Part shown: positions 1 through 5,155 of the stretch, piece by piece | Position numbering within the stretch: position 1 is the stretch's first letter | Layout of the letters: each line of letters opens with the position of its first letter | NCBI GenBank assembly: GCA_023137005.1 | Contig: JAGLQE010000109.1 | Location: 1 to 5,155, forward strand | Length of the DNA: 5,155 nucleotides | Direction of reading: 5' to 3' | Source of the DNA: Thermoplasmata archaeon | Lineage (GTDB): Archaea > Thermoplasmatota > Thermoplasmata > SG8-5 > JAGLSY01 | Translations under genes and position numbers: made by a program | Notes under the pieces: generated by a model | What the model saw: only the letters and a program-made list of their open reading frames with translations | Database searches by the model: none | Told to the model about the DNA's origin: nothing

Positions 1-393
1 CTCCATGGGGTCATGCTCGCCTATCTTGCAAGGGGTTCCATCTATCAGGGTCCCTCCACTGGCATCGATAATATGGATCAAAACACTGGCCTGCCTGAGG
101 TCATCAAGGAATTTATTTCCCATGCCTTTGCCCTCCCACGCGCCCGGGACCAGCCCAGCAACATCGATGGTCTTTATGGGTATCAGCCGCGTTCCTCCTT
201 CGCAATCCGAGTTATTGGGGGTGCAGACAACCTCGAACTCCTGGCATGGGCATTCACCCCTTACATAGGCCACCCCGATATTTGGCTCAACGGTCGTGAA
301 TGGATAATTCGCTATCTCTGCATTGGCCATTGTGAGTGCTGAAAAAAGCGTTGACTTCCCTACATTTGGTTTTCCTATGATACCTATGTCCAT
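1..393 (-). CDS. ychF: YchF/OLA1-family P-loop NTPase, archaeal type (N-terminal part, cut by window edge)
   Basis: This is the first 131 residues of a translation-factor-class NTPase; the family is usually about 390 residues, so roughly two thirds lie beyond position 1. Visible motifs are the Walker A/G1 loop GKPNVGKST (7-15), the switch segment [10 protein letters not shown] (29-38), the G3 motif DVAGLVPGA (77-85) and the [13 protein letters not shown] segment (90-102), all typical of YchF. An insert with four cysteines (C48, C50, C57, C64) lies between the switch and G3, as I recall for archaeal members. YchF/OLA1 proteins bind ribosomes and often prefer ATP to GTP; the G4 motif that decides this, and the TGS domain, are outside the window. 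The ATG at 393 is preceded directly by an in-frame TAG, so it is the first possible start. A GGGGTAGG stretch just upstream is at best a weak ribosome binding site. The gene starts 62 bp after the TPR gene and could be co-transcribed with it. Family assignment is firm. Confidence 0.93.
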   Translation of the reverse strand, partial: MDIGIIGKPNVGKSTLFSALTMANAEIANYPFTTVEPNIGVAYVRGECPCQEFEVVCTPNNSDCEGGTRLIPIKTIDVAGLVPGAWEGKGMGNKFLDDLRQASVLIHIIDASGGTLIDGTPCKIGEHDPME

Positions 394-455
394 CTACCTA
401 CCCCATGGTGACATATGGGTTGGTATAGAAATAAGTAATGATGGGGTTTGATAAT

Positions 456-1907
456 TCAAGCTTCAAGGCGTTCCAGGCTTATCTTCAACTTCTCCTCGGC
501 ATCCGGATTTCCAGGCGATATTTCCAATATCTTTTGGAAACATTCGGACGCGTCCTTCCATTGTTCAAGCTGGAAAGAACCATTGGCCAGAGTGAACCAT
601 GCTGGCAGGGAATTGGGCTTTGTTCTCAATACCTCGGAGACCGTGCTTACAGCTTTTTCCATATCCTCCATATCCACATGAGACTGCGCTTTCAGACAGA
701 GGGTCATTTCATCATATGGATTGAGCTTCAGGGCCTTCTTGTACCATTTCAAAGCCTCTTCATGACGACCTCTCTTGCCCAGCCTTTTTGCCTCGGTCAC
801 CATGCTGGAGAAGTTCTTGGGTTCGGCCAGTTTCTTCTTCTTTTTCTTGCCAACCTTTGATTCATCCAGCTCCACTATCTCTTCATCCAGGGCCCCCAGG
901 GTCTCGCTACGCGAGTAGTAAACATATCGCCCTCTTTTCTCCTTGTTCACCAGCCCCTTTTCCTCCAGGGTCTTGAAGCCCCGGTCCATGGCGGATTCGG
1001 AAATAATACCTTTCAATGTTTTCTTGATCTCGGTTCTCGGGAGTGGGTCGTCGCCAATTGCCTCGAAGAGTTTCACTTCACTGTCATTGAGGTGTTCGGA
1101 AAGGTGGTCGTACTCGCTCTCGATATTCTCCATTTCAGTGCTAAGCTCCTGAAGGTCAGCTTCGATCTTTTCTTCCAATTCCTCGGGCTTTGGCTTCTTT
1201 TTCTTCGCCTTCTTGCGAACCGGCGCATCATCCTCGGCCAACCTTTTCCTCAATATCTGGAGGGCCTTCTCTGCTTTATGGAAGTCCGGGCTAAGGCGGT
1301 GAGCTCTTTCAAAGCAAATTATGGCCTTGGCGAATTCCTTCTGGCCGATGAGGGCCTTGCCTTTGATATACCATGCTTCGGCGAAGGTCGGCCTCTCTTT
1401 CAGTGCAATGTTTATAAGACGTATGGCCTCGTCGAATTTCTTTATGTGGGTGAGGGAAACCGCCATATTGTTCATGGCCGCGACATAGTTTGGATCGATC
1501 ACCAGGGCCTTTTCATAACACTTGATGGATTCTTCATGCCTGTCCATCTTGGCCAGTAAATTCCCTTTATTGTTCCAGGCGGCCTCATGATCGGGATGAA
1601 GCTCCAGGGCCGCATCATAATATTCCATGGCATCCTCAAACTTCTTCATCTTGGCATAGATCATTCCGATATTCGATATAGCATCGATGTAGACCCCATC
1701 AAGTTCCAGGGCCTTCATATGGCATGCCAGCGCTTCCTTGTACTTGCCAACTATGGTCAAAATAAGTCCTTTATTGTTCCAGGCTATGGGATTCTCCGGG
1801 TCGGCCTTGATCGCAGCATTGTAGGTCTGCATGGCGGGTCCCAGCTCGCCCTTTCTATAATGGTCATTACCCTTGGCTATCATCTTGGATATCTTGGGTT
1901 TGGCCAT
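456..1907 (-). CDS. TPR repeat protein with central coiled coil and winged-helix-like domain
   Basis: A 483-residue soluble protein with no signal peptide or membrane segment. Six TPR units run from about residue 8 to 209, with the W-x-x-K-G and A-L...P pattern (for example AWNNKG at 42-47 and 110-115, AWYIKG at 178-183). A lysine-rich stretch follows (232-240), then a Glu-rich probable coiled coil (243-272). A winged-helix-like segment spans about 273-333: LNDSEVKLFEAI, a predicted recognition helix near SESAMDRGFKTLEEKGLV, and a wing KRGRYVYYSRSE. After a second lysine run (354-359), three more TPR units occupy 370-467. TPRs are protein-protein interaction scaffolds; the winged helix suggests DNA or protein binding, so a regulatory adaptor is possible, but no function is known to me. 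The ATG at 1907 is preceded directly by an in-frame TGA, so no longer start exists. No strong Shine-Dalgarno is seen. It begins 127 bp after the DUF116 gene. Confidence 0.9.
   Translation of the reverse strand: MAKPKISKMIAKGNDHYRKGELGPAMQTYNAAIKADPENPIAWNNKGLILTIVGKYKEALACHMKALELDGVYIDAISNIGMIYAKMKKFEDAMEYYDAALELHPDHEAAWNNKGNLLAKMDRHEESIKCYEKALVIDPNYVAAMNNMAVSLTHIKKFDEAIRLINIALKERPTFAEAWYIKGKALIGQKEFAKAIICFERAHRLSPDFHKAEKALQILRKRLAEDDAPVRKKAKKKKPKPEELEEKIEADLQELSTEMENIESEYDHLSEHLNDSEVKLFEAIGDDPLPRTEIKKTLKGIISESAMDRGFKTLEEKGLVNKEKRGRYVYYSRSETLGALDEEIVELDESKVGKKKKKKLAEPKNFSSMVTEAKRLGKRGRHEEALKWYKKALKLNPYDEMTLCLKAQSHVDMEDMEKAVSTVSEVLRTKPNSLPAWFTLANGSFQLEQWKDASECFQKILEISPGNPDAEEKLKISLERLEA
1564..1784. 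repeat. 17-bp exact direct repeat inside the TPR coding sequence
   Basis: The 17 bases CCTTTATTGTTCCAGGC occur at 1564-1580 and again at 1768-1784. The spacing is 204 bp, which is 68 codons or exactly two 34-residue TPR units. Both copies encode the AWNNKG core (residues 42-47 and 110-115). This is a sign of internal TPR duplication, not a mobile element. Confidence 0.85.
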
Positions 1908-1972
1908 TCACACAGCCCCCATCACAATATGGAATGAATGTATCGTCAATCTCAACCCTACCTTATGCGAGT

Positions 1973-1985
1973 GGATATATGAAAA
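1973..1985 (-). promoter_or_regulatory. possible archaeal TATA box for the TPR gene
   Basis: On the minus strand TTTTCATATATCC lies about 70 bp upstream of the ATG at 1907. A start site about 25 bp downstream would give a leader of roughly 45 nt. A second AT-rich candidate, TTAATTATTTAGG at 1990-2002, would give a longer leader. Both are weak matches and neither is proven; the gene could instead be read through from the DUF116 gene. Confidence 0.3.
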
Positions 1986-2017
1986 TAGGCCTAAATAATT
2001 AACCCTCTCAAGTACCT

Positions 2018-2023
2018 AAAAAA
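2018..2023 (-). terminator. possible T-run terminator after the DUF116 gene
   Basis: Six consecutive T residues on the minus strand, in the context AAATTTTTTAGG, begin 11 bp after the DUF116 stop codon. Archaeal RNA polymerase can terminate at oligo-T runs without a hairpin, so this is a plausible but unproven terminator. Confidence 0.3.
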
Positions 2024-2034
2024 TTTATTCACGA

Positions 2035-2580
2035 TCACTGCTCGCGTATCTTTAGGACCTGGATGACCTTGTGAACATCCACGGCGGTGTCCACGCACCC
2101 GTCCTTTGAAAGAGGAACACCCTGGTAAGGGATATTGGCCATGTTCAGCTTCTCGAATGCCTCCTCGAGCTCGAACATACACGCTATGCCCATACAGGCA
2201 GCCGGTTGGTATTTCTTTATGACCTTGAAGACCAGGCTCCCCCCGGGAACGATAAAGACCCGGTAGCCCAGGGCCAGTGCTTCGGTCCTGATCTCGGATA
2301 TGGAACAATCTCCACAGTCCAGGCACTGTAATCCAGTATCTGTTATCTCGGCCTTGCAGGTCTTGGACGACTTCATGCAATGGGAGATAAAAAGCGCTCT
2401 CTGATCGTAGGGAACCTTGGCAAAGGCCTTGAGACTCAGACGGTTCCTGACCTCGATATAGATGCTGTCCAGCGCCTTTGTATCATATCCTATGAAATGC
2501 AATGCTGACCTGAGGGCGTCCTTCGTACCCACGTCCAGACCAAGACCGAGCACCCTGTTTACCATTTCCTCAATATGCAT
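2035..2580 (-). CDS. DUF116 family cysteine-rich protein
   Basis: A 181-residue soluble protein that I recognise as DUF116, a family of unknown function. The recognisable core is residues 60-170: RALFISHCMKSSKTC (61-75), LQCLDCGDC (84-92), the strand-turn GYRVFIVPGGS (105-115), KKYQPAACMGIACMFEL (122-138) and VPLSKDGCVDT (155-165). Its eight cysteines are C68, C75, C86, C89, C92, C129, C134 and C162. The C-x2-C-x2-C group together with C68 and C75 looks like a metal or Fe-S site, which is inference. An in-frame TAG sits directly before the ATG at 2580, so this is the first possible start. There is no Shine-Dalgarno, and a TATA-like box ends only 24 bp upstream, which suggests a leaderless or near-leaderless transcript. 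The N-terminal 55 residues look helical and show no motif I recognise. It does not overlap either neighbour and is probably its own transcription unit. Confidence 0.9.
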   Translation of the reverse strand: MHIEEMVNRVLGLGLDVGTKDALRSALHFIGYDTKALDSIYIEVRNRLSLKAFAKVPYDQRALFISHCMKSSKTCKAEITDTGLQCLDCGDCSISEIRTEALALGYRVFIVPGGSLVFKVIKKYQPAACMGIACMFELEEAFEKLNMANIPYQGVPLSKDGCVDTAVDVHKVIQVLKIREQ

Positions 2581-2604
2581 CTAGACATCTATACTGGAAA
2601 CCAC

Positions 2605-2616
2605 TATTTATAAATA
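2605..2616 (-). promoter_or_regulatory. candidate TATA box of the DUF116 gene, palindromic
   Basis: The 12 bases TATTTATAAATA form a perfect palindrome and contain a strong archaeal TATA-like core. The centre is about 31 bp from the ATG at 2580. With the usual distance of about 25 bp to the start site, transcription would begin near 2586, leaving almost no leader. That fits the absence of a Shine-Dalgarno sequence. Confidence 0.55.
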
Positions 2617-2627
2617 CAGCCTTTCAG

Positions 2628-2639
2628 CATAAATTTATG
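2628..2639. repeat. 12-bp perfect AT-rich palindrome upstream of the DUF116 promoter
   Basis: CATAAATTTATG reads identically on both strands. Its centre is 23 bp upstream of the centre of the palindromic TATA candidate, about two helical turns. It could be an operator, a second TATA element or chance in an AT-rich gap; the sequence does not decide. Confidence 0.4.
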
Positions 2640-2660
2640 GGAGGGACCACACCAGTATTT

Positions 2661-4613
2661 TCATTTCATATCTCTCAATCTGTATATGCCAGTATCGCAG
2701 ATATGGTTCATGAAGCATTTGTGGCATTGGGGATTAATTGGCTTGCAGATGACCTGACCATGCCGGACCATGAGCCTGTTTATATCAATCCAGTATTCTT
2801 CTGGAACTAGGTCAATGAGCGCGAGTTCGGAATGATCCGCTTCCCGGGTCTTGATGAGCCCGATCAGATTGGAAATGCGGTGAACGTGTGTATCGACTGG
2901 CATGGCGGGCTTGTTAAATCCATAGACAAGGACGCAGTTAGCGGTCTTCCTCCCCACCCCCGGTAATTCAAGGAGCTGGTCAATATCTTCCGGGACCTCG
3001 GAGCCATGTTTTTCGACAATTTCCCGTGCAGTTTCTATTATCTTCCTGGTCTTCTGCTTATAGAATCCAGCAGGTCTTATGAGTTCCTCCACCCTTGCAG
3101 GATCCGCATTGGCCAGTTCCTCCGGGGTCGGGTAAATATCGAAGAGGGCGGTGGAAGCCCTGTGCGTGTTCTCATCTCTGGTTCTCTGTGACAGGATGGT
3201 CGATATAAGAACATCGAATGCATCGCCACTGCGCTTGCCCAGTGTTGTCTCATTCTCCCCCACTTCCTTTCCTGGGAAAGCACCCACTGGATAATACTCG
3301 CTCATGAGTTCCATCATCTCACTGATCCGTAATTGATCAAGATGGGCCAGAGCATCGGATGCCGTGAATATCGAGCCCGTGATGAGAACCATATTTTTAC
3401 TGCTATTTCCTGCCCTGGCAAGGCCTTTATCGATGGCCTTATCAACTGTCTGGCACACTTCAATATCTTTTGAAATGTCCTTTGCCAATGTTTCGGGCTT
3501 CAATGCCCTGTGATAGCTTGGGGCTGTGATAATAATGTCATCCAGTACTGGCTCCAGAGCCTTCACAATCCCCACATGGTCCTTGTCCTCCAGCATGCCG
3601 ATTATTCCAATTTTCCTTTTACCAGCCAGCTCCCTAGAGACGAACTCCTCCAGCGCCCTGGCGCCCGGCGGATTGTGGGTCCCGTCCACTATCACCAGAG
3701 GCGATGTCCTGGCCACCTGTAGCCTGCCATTCCAGATAGTATTGGCCAGTCCCTTTTTCAGTTTCTCTTCTGGGATCTCAAAGCCCTGCTTTTCCAGTTC
3801 ATGAACAGTAGCAATGGCGATGAGCGCATTGTCAATTTGATGGCGACCAGCTAATCTAATTGTGATATCAGCCAGCTCACTCCGGGGTGTCGTGACCTTG
3901 AAGGTGGAGCCGAAGATACTGGTCTCGATATTATGGGCATCGTGAATATCATGGACCTCGATCATGTTGGCTTTCATCTTCCTGGCCTTGTTCTCGATGA
4001 CCTTGAGGGCTTCCACATCCCTAATACCACATACCACCGGCCTTCCTTTCTTGATGATGCCCGCTTTTTCCCCGGCGATGTCTTCTATAACATCGCCGAG
4101 GTGCTGGGTGTGGTCCAGCCCGATGCTCGTGATAACTGAAATGATTGGATCCGACACGTTTGTCGAATCCAGCCTCCCTCCCATACCGACCTCCATGATG
4201 GCGAAGTCCACCTTCCTTCGGGAAAAATGATCAAAGGCCATGGCGGTGGCTGTTTCGAAGAAGGTGCATTTGACATCCTCTTTATCCAGTTTCTCCACCT
4301 TTTTCTTCACTCTCTGGATCGAGCCTGTGAGTTCCTGCTCGGTCATGGGAAAACCATTGATCGCTATCCGTTCTCCAAAATGCCGAAGATGGGGCGAAGT
4401 GTAGGTCCCGACCTTGTACCCAGCCTCTGTAAGGATGGAAGTTAAAAACGCGCACACCGAGCCCTTGCCATTGGTCCCGGCAACATGGATTATCTTCAGT
4501 TTGTCGTGGGGGTTTCCAAGCTCGGAAAGAAGGGCTTTGGTATTGTCCAGGCCCAGCTTTATGCCAATGTACTGGAGGTTGTATAACCATTCGAGGGATT
4601 CTTCGTGGTTCAT
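2661..4613 (-). CDS. folC-nth: FolC-Nth fusion: folylpolyglutamate synthase joined to endonuclease III
   Basis: A 650-residue continuous frame with two complete enzymes. Residues 1-425 are a Mur-ligase-type FolC, which adds glutamate to folates using ATP: P-loop AGTNGKGS (45-52), TSPHL (72-76), MEVGMGGRLDSTNV (140-153), SIGLDHTQ (163-170), GEKAGI with the probable carbamylated K183, GRHQIDNA (256-263), WNGRL (294-298), DGTHNPPG (310-317; usually DGAHNP) and ITGS (411-414). Residues 431-650 are endonuclease III, a glycosylase/AP lyase for oxidised pyrimidines: LSQRTRDENT (474-483), helix-hairpin-helix LPGVGRKTA (550-558) with catalytic K556, VDTHVHR (573-579) with catalytic D574 at the expected 18-residue spacing, and a C-x6-C-x2-C-x5-C [4Fe-4S] motif at C623, C630, C633, C639. 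Nothing essential is missing in either half and almost no linker separates them. I chose the ATG at 4613 because MNHEESLEWLYNLQ matches FolC N-termini; a GTG at 4652 would add 13 unlike residues and overlap purH. It lies 23 bp after purH, probably in one operon. Confidence 0.95.
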   Translation of the reverse strand: MNHEESLEWLYNLQYIGIKLGLDNTKALLSELGNPHDKLKIIHVAGTNGKGSVCAFLTSILTEAGYKVGTYTSPHLRHFGERIAINGFPMTEQELTGSIQRVKKKVEKLDKEDVKCTFFETATAMAFDHFSRRKVDFAIMEVGMGGRLDSTNVSDPIISVITSIGLDHTQHLGDVIEDIAGEKAGIIKKGRPVVCGIRDVEALKVIENKARKMKANMIEVHDIHDAHNIETSIFGSTFKVTTPRSELADITIRLAGRHQIDNALIAIATVHELEKQGFEIPEEKLKKGLANTIWNGRLQVARTSPLVIVDGTHNPPGARALEEFVSRELAGKRKIGIIGMLEDKDHVGIVKALEPVLDDIIITAPSYHRALKPETLAKDISKDIEVCQTVDKAIDKGLARAGNSSKNMVLITGSIFTASDALAHLDQLRISEMMELMSEYYPVGAFPGKEVGENETTLGKRSGDAFDVLISTILSQRTRDENTHRASTALFDIYPTPEELANADPARVEELIRPAGFYKQKTRKIIETAREIVEKHGSEVPEDIDQLLELPGVGRKTANCVLVYGFNKPAMPVDTHVHRISNLIGLIKTREADHSELALIDLVPEEYWIDINRLMVRHGQVICKPINPQCHKCFMNHICDTGIYRLRDMK

Positions 4614-4636
4614 ATTGATAACCCTTGATACACACC

Positions 4637-5155
4637 CTAATGCTTCAAACACCTCATGCCCGTGAACACCATGGCGATATCATTCTCATTCGCACAATCA
4701 ATGACTTCCTGATCACGAATTGATCCTCCAGGATGAATGATGGCCGTGATGCCAGCTTCTGCAGCTGCCTCGATACTGTCCTTGAAGGGGAAGAAAGCGT
4801 CACTGGCCATGACCGCGCCAGAGGCGCGGTCATGGGCCTTCTTTATGGCCAATTCCACGGCTCCCACACGGCTGACCTGGCCAGCACCCACACCCACCAT
4901 GATCATATCATTGACAAGTGCGATGCCATTGGAGTTCACATGCTTCACGACCTTCCAGCCGAAGAGCATGTCCTCCATCTCTTTCTCGGTGGGTTCACGG
5001 TCTGTCGCGGTCTTGAGTGTGGAAACATCCAACTTTTCCAGATCACGCGATTGCACCACCACCCCTCCAGTAACTCGCTTGATATCTGTATTCGGCATTT
5101 TTTCTCCAAATTCGCCAGTTTCCAACAGCATGACCTTTTTCTTTTCCAGGATGGG
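4637..5155 (-). CDS. purH: PurH, AICAR transformylase domain (C-terminal part, cut by window edge)
   Basis: The last 172 residues of the enzyme that formylates AICAR to FAICAR with 10-formyl-tetrahydrofolate, the penultimate step of purine synthesis. Visible family signatures include VTGGVVVQSRDL near the start, PTEKEMEDMLFGWKVVKHVNSN (the SN asparagine belongs to the transformylase active site), VGVGAGQVSR, MASDAFFPFKD, HPGGSIRDQEVI and the C-terminal AMVFTGMRCLKH, close to bacterial PurH endings. The 5' part is beyond the right edge, so it cannot be seen whether the IMP cyclohydrolase domain is present; some archaea use a separate PurO for that step. Most archaea studied use the formate-dependent PurP instead of a PurH transformylase, so this marks a folate-dependent route. 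The following folC start is 23 bp downstream, consistent with an operon. A strong hairpin lies within the coding sequence at 4807-4835. Confidence 0.95.
   Translation of the reverse strand, partial: PILEKKKVMLLETGEFGEKMPNTDIKRVTGGVVVQSRDLEKLDVSTLKTATDREPTEKEMEDMLFGWKVVKHVNSNGIALVNDMIMVGVGAGQVSRVGAVELAIKKAHDRASGAVMASDAFFPFKDSIEAAAEAGITAIIHPGGSIRDQEVIDCANENDIAMVFTGMRCLKH
4807..4835. repeat. 13-bp perfect inverted repeat with 3-nt loop inside purH
   Basis: On the minus strand CCATGACCGCGCC is followed by TCT and then by its exact reverse complement GGCGCGGTCATGG. The mRNA can form a GC-rich 13-bp hairpin with a three-base loop. It encodes A-H-D-R-A-S-G-A-V-M-A, a segment just before the conserved SDAFFPF motif where PurH proteins vary in length. 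There is no T-run after it, so it is not an ordinary intrinsic terminator. Confidence 0.85.

Noticed and set aside
13..342. Open frames on the plus strand (13-342, 438-860, 1092-1559, 1587-1937, 3526-3804 and others)
   Set aside because: Each lies opposite a well-supported minus-strand gene, has no recognisable motif and unnatural composition, and is explained as an antisense shadow.
394..455. ACCCCAT (400-406) and ATGGGGT (441-447) inverted repeat, plus a related ATGGGT at 415-420, upstream of ychF
   Set aside because: The match is only 7 bp with a 34-bp gap and falls in a short intergenic stretch; it is within chance and shows no clear promoter or terminator around it.
902..914. CTCGC-TAC-GCGAG mini-hairpin in the TPR gene
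   Set aside because: A 5-bp stem inside a coding region is expected by chance at this length.
1991..2380. 129-residue minus-strand frame overlapping the DUF116 gene
   Set aside because: It overlaps the DUF116 core in another frame, shows no family features, and the DUF116 reading is clearly the real one.
2661..4613. Two separate genes, folC and nth, split by a frameshift or stop
   Set aside because: The reading frame is continuous through the junction with sensible codons and both domains complete, so a fusion is the direct reading.
4614..4652. GTG at 4652 as the start of the FolC-Nth gene
   Set aside because: It would add 13 residues unlike FolC N-termini and overlap the end of purH; the ATG at 4613 gives a typical FolC start and a 23-bp gap.

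Overview
The window looks like a stretch of archaeal (euryarchaeal) chromosome. All five genes lie on the minus strand, so transcription runs from high to low coordinates. The archaeal signs are a YchF-type GTPase with the cysteine-bearing insert I associate with archaeal members, an endonuclease III carrying the SQRTRDEN motif I associate with archaeal enzymes, a DUF116 protein, and an AT-rich TATA-like box close to a start codon that lacks a Shine-Dalgarno sequence. A Thermoplasmata-like lineage would fit a folate-using, partly leaderless euryarchaeon, but this is inference and the sequence alone does not settle it.

Layout in transcription order. (1) 4637-5155: C-terminal 172 residues of PurH, the AICAR transformylase domain; its 5' part lies beyond the right edge. 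(2) 2661-4613: a single uninterrupted 650-residue frame joining a complete folylpolyglutamate synthase (FolC) to a complete endonuclease III (Nth), 23 bp after purH. (3) 2035-2580: a 181-residue DUF116 protein with eight cysteines, preceded by an 80-bp gap that contains a good TATA candidate. (4) 456-1907: a 483-residue protein with six TPR units, a charged coiled-coil and winged-helix middle, and three more TPR units. (5) 1-393: first 131 residues of a YchF/OLA1-family P-loop NTPase, cut by the left edge.

Functionally, purH and folC make sense together. AICAR transformylase uses 10-formyl-tetrahydrofolate, and FolC adds the glutamate tail that retains folates and raises their affinity for such enzymes. 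The DNA-repair domain attached to FolC has no obvious link to this pathway. DUF116, the TPR/winged-helix protein and YchF look like separate housekeeping or uncharacterised units.

The points most worth a second look are the FolC-Nth fusion, a perfect 13-bp inverted repeat with a 3-nt loop inside the purH coding sequence, the TPR-winged helix-TPR architecture, and the cysteine-rich DUF116 protein. I saw no RNA gene, CRISPR array, insertion sequence or other mobile element, and no gap longer than 127 bp lacks a gene.
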